A stretch of 64,000 nucleotides of DNA from Corallococcus soli (GTDB lineage Bacteria > Myxococcota > Myxococcia > Myxococcales > Myxococcaceae), in NCBI RefSeq assembly GCF_014930455.1, contig NZ_JAAIYO010000007.1:186001-250000 (forward strand), in the 5' to 3' direction. The translations under genes and the position numbers were made by a program. The notes beneath the pieces were generated by a model that worked only from the letters and a program-made list of their open reading frames with translations, had not been told where the DNA came from and searched no databases. This document shows positions 1 through 8,005 of this stretch, in pieces (position 1 is the stretch's first letter; every line of letters starts with the position of its first letter).

Positions 1-126
1 GCCCGGCTGCCCCTCCCCCAGCGGCTCCAAAACCGCGCCGGCGCCGCTCCAGAATCCTTGCGGCCCCCACGGAATCCGTCGGTGAACGGCACAGGAAGGC
101 GGTCCGGGTGGCATACACTGCGCGCC

Positions 127-972
127 GTGACGCCCGCCCCCGACACCCTGCTCGACGGCACCCACACGGTGCTGACCCCGGAGTACGTGGAGTTCCGCTT
201 CACGCTCGCGGGCGTGTACTCGCGCTTCCTCGCGTGGCTGGTGGACGCCATCATCGTCGGGCTGGCCACCCTGGTGGTGCTGCTGGTGTTCCAGGTCGCG
301 ATGGCCGCGTTCCCGGGGTTCGCCAGCGCACTGGGCATCGTCGTCTACTTCCTCGTGGACTGGGGGTACGCCATCACGCTGGAGACCGCCTGGGCCGGGC
401 AGACGGTGGGCAAGCGCGCCCTGTCCCTGCGGGTCATCCAGGAGAGCGGCGTGCGCATCGGCTTCTACCACGCGGCGCTGCGCAACCTGGCGCGCGTCGT
501 GGACCGGCTGCCGTTGCTCTACCTGGTGGGCGGCACCACCGCGCTCGTGTCGCGCTCGCACCAGCGGCTGGGGGACCTGCTCGCCGGCACCATCGTCGTG
601 CGCGAGCGCCGCCTGAAGGTGCCCTCCGCCCTGGAGACGCGCGGCGACGAGGGGCTGCTGGCGGATCCGCTGTTCGTCTCCCGCGTGAAGCGGCTGTCCA
701 CCGAGGAGCGGGAGCTGGTGCTGTCCGCGGCCCTGCGGCGCGAGGAGCTCCGGATGGAGGCCCGCCTGCGGCTGTTCTCCGCGCTGGGGGCACGGCTCCA
801 GGACTCGCTCGCGATGGAGAAGCCCTCCCACCTCTCCGACGAGAAGTGGACGCTGCTCGTCGCCGCCACGCTGCTGCCCGCCCCGAACACGCGCCCGGGG
901 CGGCCGGGCACGCCTAGAAGTACGCCGCCACGCCCACCGAACCGGTCAGCGACGTCTGCGTATCCTCGTTGA
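127..972 (+). CDS. RDD family membrane protein
   Basis: 281 residues from a GTG start, chosen because the upstream extension to an ATG at 58 looks non-coding and the conserved part begins just after it. The N-terminal half matches the RDD family: an early FRFTLAGVYSRFLAWLVDAI segment, hydrophobic helices, a QTVGKRALSLRV stretch and a closing HQRLGDLLAGT. The C-terminal half is charged and helical, probably cytoplasmic. The tail overlaps the 3' end of the convergent gene at 914-1432 by 59 bp. RDD proteins are poorly characterised inner-membrane proteins, so no substrate is proposed. Confidence 0.8.
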   Translation: MTPAPDTLLDGTHTVLTPEYVEFRFTLAGVYSRFLAWLVDAIIVGLATLVVLLVFQVAMAAFPGFASALGIVVYFLVDWGYAITLETAWAGQTVGKRALSLRVIQESGVRIGFYHAALRNLARVVDRLPLLYLVGGTTALVSRSHQRLGDLLAGTIVVRERRLKVPSALETRGDEGLLADPLFVSRVKRLSTEERELVLSAALRREELRMEARLRLFSALGARLQDSLAMEKPSHLSDEKWTLLVAATLLPAPNTRPGRPGTPRSTPPRPPNRSATSAYPR

Positions 973-1432
973 GGGCGATGTAGAAGTTGTACTGCGCGCG
1001 CACGCCCAGGCTCACCGTGTCCGTGACGAAGTAGTCCAGCCCCACGTTGGGCCCGATGCCCACGAAGTTGCTGATGCTGTCCTTGAAAACGATGAGGTAG
1101 CTCACGTCCGTGCCGACGTACGGACGCAGGGTCTCCTCCATCAGCAGGTAGCGGATGCCGATGGACGGCGCCAGGCCGATGACCCGCTTCTCCGGGGTGG
1201 CGAAGGTGTCCTTCGGGAACATCAGCTTCGACAGGGAGACGACCTCGAAGCCGTTCTCCACGTAGAGGCTGCCCTCCAGGCCCAGGAAGGGCGTGCCCGC
1301 GAGTCCCGCGGTGCGTTTGAAGTCCATGTAGCCCACCGAGAGCCCCAGGCTCCGGTTGGAGAACTGGGCGTGGGCGGGAGTCGCGCCCAGCAGGGCGGCG
1401 AGCAAGCCAAAGGCACAAAGAGAGGTCCGCAT
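914..1432 (-). CDS. Small outer-membrane beta-barrel protein
   Basis: 172 residues. The start at 1432 is preferred to the upstream ATG at 1483 because it opens directly into a signal peptide ending near HAQ. The mature part is a run of alternating hydrophobic strands (LGLSVGYMDF, VIGLAPSIGIRYLL, LGVRAQYNFYIAL) and ends in the terminal aromatic AAYF, typical of an outer-membrane barrel recognised by BamA. Its size suits an eight-strand barrel. It probably belongs to the OmpW/OmpA-barrel class; function unknown. Confidence 0.7.
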   Translation of the reverse strand: MRTSLCAFGLLAALLGATPAHAQFSNRSLGLSVGYMDFKRTAGLAGTPFLGLEGSLYVENGFEVVSLSKLMFPKDTFATPEKRVIGLAPSIGIRYLLMEETLRPYVGTDVSYLIVFKDSISNFVGIGPNVGLDYFVTDTVSLGVRAQYNFYIALNEDTQTSLTGSVGVAAYF

Positions 1433-1535
1433 GGCGCGGCACTCTACAGCCGGGCTAACCCCTGGAAAACAGCGCTGATTCATCCAAAGGCCGGCGTTGC
1501 CTCATGGGGTGGCGCTCTCCTACACTCCCAAGGCC

Positions 1536-2594
1536 ATGCGTCTTCGCCGCCTTGTCACGCTGACCGCCGCCGCTGCCCTGTCCACCACCGCCTGCCTCAA
1601 CACGCCGCCGCCGCACGAGCGGGCGCTCATCAACAATGAGCTGTGCGCGCAGGAGATGGCCAACGGGGACCTCCAGAAGGCGGAGACCTACTGCAACCTG
1701 GGCCTGGAGTTCTCCCCGCAGTACGCGGACCTCTGGGCCAACAAGGGCCTCATCGCCATGTATTCGGGCAACAAGCCCAAGGCGAAGGACTTCTTCATCA
1801 AGGCCCTGCGCTACAACCAGGAGCACCTCCAGGCCTACCAGAACCTGGGCGTCCTCTATCTGGAGGAAGGCGCCTACGGGAAGGCCCACGACAACTTCAA
1901 GCGCGCCCTGCAGGTGAACCCGGACAACCTGGAGTCGCGCTACGACCTGGGCCTCACCTTCATGAAGATGGGCAAGAAGAAGGAGGCGCGCAAGGAGTTC
2001 AACACCCTGCTCGCCGTCAACCCCAACGTGGCCAACGCCCACCACAACCTGGGCATCATGGCCTACGAGGAGAAGGAGCTGGAGCCGGCCTTCGAGCACA
2101 TCTCCCAGGCCGCCCAGCTCACCCCGGACTCCGCGGAGGTGTGGCACGACCTGGGCACGGTGCTGATGGAGCAGAGCCGCTTCCCGGAGGCCCGCGAGGC
2201 CTTCGGCAACTGCGCCCGCCTGGATGAGAAGAACTCCAGCTGCCTCAACAACCTGGCGCTCGCCCAGCGCAAGGTGGCGCTGACGGACTCCGCCCTCAAG
2301 GAGCTGAAGGACACGCAGACGGCGGAGAACAGCGCCCCGGCGCTCTACCTGCTCGCGCGCCAGTACCGCGAGAAGGGCCTGCTCACGGAGGAGGAAGGCG
2401 CCTACCGCAAGTGCGTGAAGCTGGACGCCAAGTTCGCGCCCTGCCACTTCGGCCTGTTTCAGATCTTCTCGGACGCGCACAAGCAGACCCACGCCGAGGC
2501 CGCCTGCAAGAACTTCATGAAGTTTGGTACCTCCGAGGAATTCCCCACCGAGTACCAGACGTGTGAGAGATTCCTGGCCAACGACTCATTCTAG
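1536..2594 (+). CDS. Cysteine-rich TPR lipoprotein
   Basis: 352 residues from the ATG at 1536, which opens into a lipoprotein signal with lipobox Thr-Ala-Cys (LSTTACLNT). The rest is about seven tetratricopeptide repeats (for example NKPKAKDFFIKALRYNQEH). It resembles PilF/Tgl-type pilotin lipoproteins that help assemble secretins, but is longer than Tgl. Eight further cysteines are spread through the repeats, which suggests periplasmic disulfides. It reads toward the FHA gene 28 bp downstream, so the two may be co-transcribed. A role with the neighbouring T3SS is inference. Confidence 0.75.
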   Translation: MRLRRLVTLTAAAALSTTACLNTPPPHERALINNELCAQEMANGDLQKAETYCNLGLEFSPQYADLWANKGLIAMYSGNKPKAKDFFIKALRYNQEHLQAYQNLGVLYLEEGAYGKAHDNFKRALQVNPDNLESRYDLGLTFMKMGKKKEARKEFNTLLAVNPNVANAHHNLGIMAYEEKELEPAFEHISQAAQLTPDSAEVWHDLGTVLMEQSRFPEAREAFGNCARLDEKNSSCLNNLALAQRKVALTDSALKELKDTQTAENSAPALYLLARQYREKGLLTEEEGAYRKCVKLDAKFAPCHFGLFQIFSDAHKQTHAEAACKNFMKFGTSEEFPTEYQTCERFLANDSF

Positions 2595-2622
2595 CCGTCC
2601 CTTCGGGTAGCGACTCCACGCG

Positions 2623-3672
2623 ATGAGCGTCCGTCTGACCGTCACGCAGCGCAGTGAAGCCGGAGGCGCCTCGGGCAAGGAGGTCGTCCTCGACGATGCG
2701 ATCATCACCCTGGGGCGGGACAAGACCTGCCAGGTGATGCTTCCCCAGCAGGCGGTGTCGCGCAACCACGCGCGCATCACGCAGGAGGGGACCCTCTACT
2801 TCGTGGAGGACCTGGGCAGCGCCTACGGCACGAAGATCAACGGCAAGCCCCTGCCCCAGGGCGAGAAGGAGCTGCTGCGCAACGGCGACATCATCGCCAT
2901 CGCGCAGTACGACGTGCGCTTCGACCGGGTGGTCGAAATCGTCCAGGACGTGAGCGACAAGACGTCCTTCATCGCGCGCGGCATGGTGAAGGACGTGATG
3001 CGCGGGCTCGCCGGCGGCGAGGAGCGCTTCCTGCGCTACATGAACGGCCCCAAAGAGGGCCAGCGCATCGAAATCTCCGACGCCCAGGAGCACGTCTTCG
3101 GCCGCGACGAGAAGGAAGCCGACGTCATCCTCAAGGACGACCTCGTCTCGCGCAAACACGCCAAGGTGCGCCGCGACTGGTCCGGCACACACGTGGAGGA
3201 CCTGGGCAGCCGCAACGGCATCAAGGTCAACAAGAAGCGCGTCAACCGCAAGGCCCTCAAGGACGGCGACGAGCTGGAGATTGGCGCCACGCGCTTCATC
3301 TACGTGGACCCCGCCGAGCCGCCCGACGAGCCGGTGAGCCTCTCCAGCGAGGTGAGCCCCGTCAGCGCCCCGGCGCCCTCCCCGCCGCGCCCCTCTCCGC
3401 CCCGCCGCGAGGAGCCGCCCCCGCCCGAACCCGAGCCCGAGCCCGAGCCCGCCCCCGCGCCGCCGGACGAAGCCGCCGAGGACCCGAACTCAGGCGCCTC
3501 CGACGAGCCGCAGCCCGACGAGCCCGTGAACGACTATGCCCCGGAGCCCCAGCCCGACGGCGGTGCGATGGCGGCGCTGGCGGACAAGAAGAAGTTCGTC
3601 CCGCTCATCGTCATGGGCGTGGTGGGGCTGACCTTCCTGGTACTGATGATCGCCGTGCTCGCGGGCGCCTGA
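2623..3672 (+). CDS. Tandem FHA-domain, tail-anchored membrane protein
   Basis: 349 residues. FHA domain 1 covers roughly residues 5-105 (GRD, then SRNHARI, then GSAYGTKING) and FHA domain 2 roughly 140-230 (FGRDEKEADV, SRKHAKV, GSRNGIKVN). Both keep the Gly-Arg, Ser-Arg-x-His and Asn/Tyr-Gly positions used to bind phosphothreonine. A Pro/Glu-rich linker follows, then one hydrophobic helix at the extreme C-terminus (PLIVMGVVGLTFLVLMIAV). The gene converges on sctV. SctD of T3SS basal bodies also has a cytoplasmic FHA fold plus one membrane helix, so this may be a SctD counterpart lacking the periplasmic part. Confidence 0.8.
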   Translation: MSVRLTVTQRSEAGGASGKEVVLDDAIITLGRDKTCQVMLPQQAVSRNHARITQEGTLYFVEDLGSAYGTKINGKPLPQGEKELLRNGDIIAIAQYDVRFDRVVEIVQDVSDKTSFIARGMVKDVMRGLAGGEERFLRYMNGPKEGQRIEISDAQEHVFGRDEKEADVILKDDLVSRKHAKVRRDWSGTHVEDLGSRNGIKVNKKRVNRKALKDGDELEIGATRFIYVDPAEPPDEPVSLSSEVSPVSAPAPSPPRPSPPRREEPPPPEPEPEPEPAPAPPDEAAEDPNSGASDEPQPDEPVNDYAPEPQPDGGAMAALADKKKFVPLIVMGVVGLTFLVLMIAVLAGA

Positions 3673-3724
3673 GCCTTCCGGCCCGGCGTCCCTGTCCGCG
3701 AGCAGCGCTTCACCCGGACGACGA

Positions 3725-3746
3725 AGGGCCCCCGGTCGAGGGCCCT
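3725..3746. terminator. Possible hairpin between convergent genes
   Basis: A short palindrome (AGGGCCC / GGGCCCT) lies between the ends of the FHA gene and sctV. It has no T-tract, so it is at best a weak bidirectional terminator. Confidence 0.3.
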
Positions 3747-3750
3747 GGAA

Positions 3751-5877
3751 CTACCGGCCGGAGGAGATGCGCGCCACCGGCTGGATGTTCAGCTCGGGCG
3801 ACAGCTCCTGGTAGCTGAGGATGGAGAACGAGGGCGTGAACTCGTACTCCAGCAGCTTGCGCACGTAGCGGCGGATGTCCATCGCCGTGAGGATGACGGG
3901 GCGCTGGGCGCTGGGAGGCAGGTGTCCGCACTCGGAGCGCACCGCGCTGACGATCTCCTGGGCAATCTCCGGCTCCAGCGCCAGGTGGGCCCCCGCGGAG
4001 GTGCGCTTGATGGAGCTGCGGATGGCCTCCTCGATGTTCGGGTCCAGCAGGTAGACCACCAGCGTGCCGGTGCCGCGCGCGTACTTGTGGGAGATGTAGC
4101 GGCGCATCGACGCGCGGACATGCTCGGTGAGCATGACGTTGTCGGCCTCCACCTGCCCGTACTCCGACAGCGCCTGGAGGATGCCGCGCAGGTCGCGGAT
4201 GGAGATCTCCTCCTCCACGAGCCGCCCGAGGATGTCCGTCAGCTTCAGCACGTTGACGATCTTCGGGACGACCTCCTTCACGATGGCCGGGAACGCCTTC
4301 TCCAACTGCTCCAGCATCGTCTGCGTCTCCTGCACGCCCATGAACTCGCGGGCGTTCTTCCGCAGGATGGCCGCCGTGTGCAGGATGATGTAGCCGGGCA
4401 CGTCCCAGGTGGTGAGGCCCGCGGACTCCAGCGTCTCCCGGTAGTGCTCCGGCACCCACGCGGCCGGCTGGCGCGTCGCGGGGTTGATGGCCTCGAAGCC
4501 GGGGATGTTCATCAGCTTCAGGCGGTCCACCGTGTCGTTCACCAGGATGTGGCCCAGGGTGGCCTGGCCGGTGACGACGGGGACTTCGTTGATCTGGATC
4601 TGGTAGGCCCCGGGCGGCAGGCCGCCGTTGCCGCGCGCGCGCACGCCGGGGAAGCGGACGCCCAGCTCCACGAAGAGGCCGTCGCGCATGAACGGGATGA
4701 GCTCGAAGAGGAACTTGCCGCCGTCCTGACGCGAGTCCACGAAGGGCACCAGCGCGTCCGACACCTCCAGAACGATGGGGGTGACGACGGGGATGAACAG
4801 CTCCGAGTCCGGGTTGAGCTGCTCCTTGGGCGCCGGCTCCGACGACACGGGGGTGCCGAAGCTGGACTCCATGGGGGGACCCGCTTCCTCGGCCGCCAGG
4901 TCCGCGTCCTTCTTCTTCATCATCGTGTACGCGCCGAAGCCCGCGCCCGCGCCGAGGATGAAGAAGGGAATCTTGGGCAGACCGGGGATGAGGCCCAGGC
5001 CCACGAGCATGGCCGCGGCGATGGCGATGGCCTTCGGGTAGGCGGTCAGCTGCGTGCCCACGTCCTTGCCCAGGTGCGCGCCCTCCTCCTCGCCGCCCAC
5101 GCGCGTCACCAGGATGCCGGCGCACGTGGAGATGAGGATGGCGGGAATCATGCCGACCAGACCGTCACCGATGGTGAGCAGCGTGTACTTCTCCGCCGCG
5201 TCGCCCGCGCTCATCCCCTTCTGGGTCACGCCGATGATGAGGCCGCCCACGATGTTGATGACCGTGATGATGATGGACGCGATGGCGTCGCCCTTCACGA
5301 ACTTCATGGCGCCGTCCATGGCGCCGAAGAGCTGGCTTTCGCGCTCCAGATCGCGGCGCTTCTTCTTGCCCTGGTCCTGATCGATGGAGCCCGCGCGCAT
5401 GTCCGCGTCGATGGACATCTGCTTGCCGGGCATCGCGTCCAGGGTGAAGCGCGCAGCCACTTCGGCGACGCGCTCCGAGCCCTTGGAGATGACGATGAAG
5501 TTCACCACCACCAGGATGAGGAAGAGGATGGCGCCGACGACGAAGTTGCCCTGCACCACGAAGTTGCCGAACGCCACGACCACTTCGCCCGGGTCACCGG
5601 TGAGCAGGATGAGTCGGGTGGTGGAGATGGTGAGCGACAGGCGGAACATCGTCGTGATCAGCAGCACCGTCGGGAACACCGACAGTTGCAGCGCGCCTGG
5701 CACGTAGAGGGAGATGAGAAGAAGGATGACCGAGATGCTGATGTTCAGCGTCAGCAGGATGTCCAGCAGGAACGTCGGCAGCGGGACAATCATCATCGCG
5801 ACGATGGCCACGACGACCACCGCCAGGACGATATCGGAGTACTTGTTCAGGAAGCTGTTCGGATCGGCGTTGGCCAT
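3751..5877 (-). CDS. sctV: T3SS export gate protein SctV (FlhA family)
   Basis: 708 residues, the usual length for FlhA/SctV. The first 330 or so carry the membrane helices, with the highly conserved loop FTLDAMPGKQMSIDADMRAG typical of the family. A linker (about 325-375) leads to the large cytoplasmic domain, which forms the nonameric ring that receives chaperone-substrate complexes. The gene is last in the minus-strand T3SS locus, separated from the other gate genes by the needle and chaperone genes. In flagellar operons flhA usually follows flhB directly, so the genes between look like an insertion. Confidence 0.95.
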   Translation of the reverse strand: MANADPNSFLNKYSDIVLAVVVVAIVAMMIVPLPTFLLDILLTLNISISVILLLISLYVPGALQLSVFPTVLLITTMFRLSLTISTTRLILLTGDPGEVVVAFGNFVVQGNFVVGAILFLILVVVNFIVISKGSERVAEVAARFTLDAMPGKQMSIDADMRAGSIDQDQGKKKRRDLERESQLFGAMDGAMKFVKGDAIASIIITVINIVGGLIIGVTQKGMSAGDAAEKYTLLTIGDGLVGMIPAILISTCAGILVTRVGGEEEGAHLGKDVGTQLTAYPKAIAIAAAMLVGLGLIPGLPKIPFFILGAGAGFGAYTMMKKKDADLAAEEAGPPMESSFGTPVSSEPAPKEQLNPDSELFIPVVTPIVLEVSDALVPFVDSRQDGGKFLFELIPFMRDGLFVELGVRFPGVRARGNGGLPPGAYQIQINEVPVVTGQATLGHILVNDTVDRLKLMNIPGFEAINPATRQPAAWVPEHYRETLESAGLTTWDVPGYIILHTAAILRKNAREFMGVQETQTMLEQLEKAFPAIVKEVVPKIVNVLKLTDILGRLVEEEISIRDLRGILQALSEYGQVEADNVMLTEHVRASMRRYISHKYARGTGTLVVYLLDPNIEEAIRSSIKRTSAGAHLALEPEIAQEIVSAVRSECGHLPPSAQRPVILTAMDIRRYVRKLLEYEFTPSFSILSYQELSPELNIQPVARISSGR

Positions 5878-5966
5878 CGTCGGGGCGCCATCCTAGTCCG
5901 TGCCCGCCCCGGTTCCCAAGGGGGGGGTGCGCCCTCCCCTGGCAAGGAAGGGGGCCTGCGGTCAGG

Positions 5967-6446
5967 CTACGAGCGATCCTCGGGCGCTTCGGCTTCGGCG
6001 CCCTCGTCGGCGCTCTCCAGGGCCGCGGCGGCGAGCATGCGCGCACGACGGCTCAAGGGGTCCTTGTCCTCCGGGTCCAGGGACACGGCGTGCTGGAAGT
6101 CGCGAGCCGCCTCCATCACCTTCCCCTGGCGGAGGAAGGCTTCGCCCCGGTTGACGAAGGGGGTGATGTCGGAGGGGTCCAGTTCGATGGCGCGGTTGAA
6201 GCATGCCACGGCCGCGTCCAGGTCCTCCAGGGCCAGGTGGCAGGCGCCCAGGGCCGTCTGGAAGTACGCCTCCGAGGCGTCCATCGCGGCCAGCTTCTCG
6301 AACACCTCCAGCGACGCGCTGAAATGTCCGTCCTGGAAGAGATTGAAGCCCTCGGTGGCCCGTTCGAGCATCTCCGGGCCAGAAAGGGGCTTCTCGTTGT
6401 CGTTCGACACCGTGGCCTTGGATTCAGTCGTCATCGGCGCGTTCAC
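5967..6446 (-). CDS. TPR protein, SycD/LcrH-like chaperone
   Basis: 159 residues with about three tetratricopeptide repeats (SASLEVFEKLAAMDASEAYF, DAAVACFNRAIELDPSD, KVMEAARDFQHAVSLDPED) between a flexible N-terminus and an acidic tail. Size and repeat number match class II T3SS chaperones (SycD/LcrH), which bind translocators before export. The context, directly upstream of sctV and downstream of a candidate substrate, supports this. A generic TPR adaptor remains possible. Confidence 0.7.
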   Translation of the reverse strand: MNAPMTTESKATVSNDNEKPLSGPEMLERATEGFNLFQDGHFSASLEVFEKLAAMDASEAYFQTALGACHLALEDLDAAVACFNRAIELDPSDITPFVNRGEAFLRQGKVMEAARDFQHAVSLDPEDKDPLSRRARMLAAAALESADEGAEAEAPEDRS

Positions 6447-6483
6447 CGGGGCGGGGACTGCAGCGGCGGAGAGTCTAGCCTGA

Positions 6484-6511
6484 GGGCCCCGCCAGTTCCA
6501 GGCGGGGACCC
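6484..6511 (-). terminator. GC-rich hairpin after gene 6534-6998
   Basis: An inverted repeat (GGGCCCCGCC, 7-nt loop, GGCGGGG then ACCC) starts 23 bp after the stop codon of the upstream gene. There is no T-tract, so it could be an intrinsic terminator without U-run, an attenuator or an mRNA-stabilising element. Confidence 0.5.
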
Positions 6512-6533
6512 TTCCAAGGCACGGGCTGACGGA

Positions 6534-6998
6534 CTACTTCGCGTCGTCGATCTGCTCCTGCACCTTCGCCATGATGTCGTTCATCGACTTGCTGATGATC
6601 GACTTGAAGATGTACTCGCTGGTCGACGTGTTGCCGAGCGCCTTCCGGGCCTCTTCGGTGACCTGCGCCTCGGTCGCGTTGGGGTTGGCGGCGACGAAGG
6701 CGTCGACCTTCTTCTGCGCGTTCGCGATGGCGCGGTCGCTCGCCGTCGTGCTCAGGTCCATCTGGCCCAGGAACTCATCGGAGATCTTGGACAGCACCTG
6801 GCTGCCGGTGGCCTTGGCGTCCTGGGTGCCCGAAGACTTCTGCTGAGCCGCCGGCTGCGAAGCCGTCTTCAGCTGCGTGGCGAAGCCAGCCAGGTCGCGC
6901 ATTTCCTTGTTCGACGCGGCCGGGTTCGCCTGCGTCGTGCCCGTCGTACGGGCAGAGGGGATGCTGGGAGCGGTGCGGGAAATGGTGTTGGAGCCCAT
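6534..6998 (-). CDS. Candidate T3SS-exported protein
   Basis: 154 residues with no recognised domain. The first 60 residues are rich in Ser, Thr, Ala and Gln and probably disordered, as in T3SS secretion signals. The rest is predicted helical, with an amphipathic end (STSEYIFKSIISKSMNDIMA). It has its own FliA-like promoter motif (7031-7060) in common with the needle genes and a hairpin after it. It may be a filament, tip or translocator component; this is inferred from context and composition only. Confidence 0.6.
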   Translation of the reverse strand: MGSNTISRTAPSIPSARTTGTTQANPAASNKEMRDLAGFATQLKTASQPAAQQKSSGTQDAKATGSQVLSKISDEFLGQMDLSTTASDRAIANAQKKVDAFVAANPNATEAQVTEEARKALGNTSTSEYIFKSIISKSMNDIMAKVQEQIDDAK

Positions 6999-7030
6999 GA
7001 GCGAACCTCGTTCAAAATACGGTTTCCAGG

Positions 7031-7060
7031 GTTATCGGAAGGGAGGCTAGGAGAGTTTCT
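7031..7060 (-). promoter_or_regulatory. FliA-like promoter motif, site D
   Basis: On the minus strand the site reads AGAAAC-N18-GATAAC, with CCGATAAC as the -10-like part. It is the loosest of four related sites (spacer one base longer, two mismatches). The -10-like box ends 33 bp before the start codon at 6998. Confidence 0.5.
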
Positions 7061-7108
7061 GGATCAAGGCCAGAGGGGCACGATTCCCGACACAGCCCTG
7101 AAACGCCG

Positions 7109-7154
7109 CCGGCCCCGGACCGGTACCCCCGAAGGAGCACCAGCGCGGGGCCGG
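7109..7154 (-). terminator. Hairpin downstream of sctF copy 1
   Basis: Nine-base inverted repeat CCGGCCCCG / CGGGGCCGG with a 28-base loop, 26 bp after the sctF stop. There is no T-tract, so termination is uncertain; mRNA stabilisation is an alternative. Confidence 0.45.
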
Positions 7155-7179
7155 AGCGAACCACCAACCTGAGCAGCGA

Positions 7180-7401
7180 CTACTTCAGGTTGTTGATGGC
7201 CGCCATCGCCATCTCGTCCATCTTCTTCATCAGGTTCGTGATCGTGCTCATGATCTGCGAATCCTGCTGCACCTTCTTCTGCGCCTCCAGGAAGCCGCGC
7301 TGCTCCGGCGGCGCCTGGGCGATCATGTTGTCCATCGAGGAGCGCTGGGAGTTGGAGGTGCTGATGGCGGTGGAGAGGACGTTCGCGAGGCCGCTGGCCA
7401 T
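7180..7401 (-). CDS. sctF: T3SS needle subunit SctF-like, copy 1
   Basis: 73 residues, in the size range of needle proteins (about 73-87). It shows the needle layout: a polar N-terminal helix, a proline turn (APPEQRGF), then a longer helix with hydrophobic heptads (SQIMSTITNLMKKMDEMAM) and a short C-terminus. The protein is identical to the copy at 7643-7864. It has its own promoter motif (7455-7483) and a hairpin after the stop. The assignment rests on size, helix-turn-helix pattern and locus context; an EscF/PrgI-type fold prediction would test it. Confidence 0.75.
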   Translation of the reverse strand: MASGLANVLSTAISTSNSQRSSMDNMIAQAPPEQRGFLEAQKKVQQDSQIMSTITNLMKKMDEMAMAAINNLK

Positions 7402-7454
7402 GGGATGCTCCTTCAGGAGGACGAAGAGGTTTGTACGGCGACAGCTACAAAAGG

Positions 7455-7483
7455 ATTATCAGGGAAGGCGGGCCGGAGTTTCC
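7455..7483 (-). promoter_or_regulatory. FliA-like promoter motif, site B
   Basis: Minus strand: GGAAAC-N17-GATAAT, about 54 bp before the start codon of sctF copy 1. The GAAA-N18-GATAA core has the same spacing as a sigma-28 promoter (TAAA-N18-GATAA). Confidence 0.65.
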
Positions 7484-7571
7484 TGGGGGATTTCCAGGAG
7501 CATTTCTTTGTTTGGAGCCCCGCCCCGAGCCCCCCAGGGCAGCCTGACCCGACCCGGGCCCTGAAACGCCG

Positions 7572-7617
7572 CCGGCCCCGGACCGGTACCCCCGAAGGAG
7601 CACCAGCGCGGGGCCGG
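7572..7617 (-). terminator. Hairpin downstream of sctF copy 2
   Basis: Same CCGGCCCCG / CGGGGCCGG inverted repeat as at 7109-7154. It lies between this gene and the promoter of copy 1, so the two needle genes look like separate transcription units. Confidence 0.45.
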
Positions 7618-7642
7618 AGCGAACCACCAACCTGAGCAGCGA

Positions 7643-7864
7643 CTACTTCAGGTTGTTGATGGCCGCCATCGCCATCTCGTCCATCTTCTTCATCAGGTTC
7701 GTGATCGTGCTCATGATCTGCGAATCCTGCTGCACCTTCTTCTGCGCCTCCAGGAAGCCGCGCTGCTCCGGCGGCGCCTGGGCGATCATGTTGTCCATCG
7801 AGGAGCGCTGGGAGTTGGAGGTGCTGATGGCGGTGGAGAGGACGTTCGCGAGGCCGCTGGCCAT
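7643..7864 (-). CDS. sctF: T3SS needle subunit SctF-like, copy 2
   Basis: 73 residues, identical at DNA and protein level to the gene at 7180-7401; transcribed first of the two. Promoter motif at 7919-7947. Duplicated identical needle genes would raise subunit dosage. The perfect identity against diverged promoter regions suggests gene conversion or selection on the coding sequence. Confidence 0.75.
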   Translation of the reverse strand: MASGLANVLSTAISTSNSQRSSMDNMIAQAPPEQRGFLEAQKKVQQDSQIMSTITNLMKKMDEMAMAAINNLK

Positions 7865-7918
7865 GGGATGCTCCTTCAGGACGACTTGATGGGTTTGTAC
7901 CGCAGCAGCTACAAACAG

Positions 7919-7947
7919 ATTATCAGGGATGGGGGCGCGGAGTTTCC
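7919..7947 (-). promoter_or_regulatory. FliA-like promoter motif, site A
   Basis: Minus strand: GGAAAC-N17-GATAAT, 55 bp before the start codon of sctF copy 2. Around it, a GGAAATC box upstream and a TTTGTAGCTG box downstream are also shared with site B. Confidence 0.65.
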
Positions 7948-8005
7948 TGGGAGATTTCCAGGATCATTTTCCGCCTCCCCTGCCTTCAGGGGAACCGCCG
8001 GACTG

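Larger units (their letters stand above)
7095..7418. repeat. 324-bp perfect direct repeat, copy 1
   Basis: Identical by eye to 7558-7881 (offset 463 bp). It contains the whole sctF gene, its ribosome-binding region and the downstream hairpin. Beyond 7418 similarity continues at a clearly lower level through the promoter region. Confidence 0.95.
7558..7881. repeat. 324-bp perfect direct repeat, copy 2
   Basis: Second copy of 7095-7418, containing the other sctF gene with its hairpin at 7572-7617. Different flanks on both sides show that it is a true tandem duplication within the locus. Confidence 0.95.

Noticed and set aside
1536-2594. Identification as Tgl itself
   Set aside because: The protein is much longer than Tgl and cysteine-rich; only the general TPR-lipoprotein class is supported.
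3922-6483. An 853-codon open frame on the plus strand
   Set aside because: Antisense to sctV and the TPR gene; shadow composition and no ribosome-binding site.
7095-7881. Repeat as an assembly artefact
   Set aside because: Flanks differ on both sides of each copy and the promoter regions have diverged, which an artefact would not produce.
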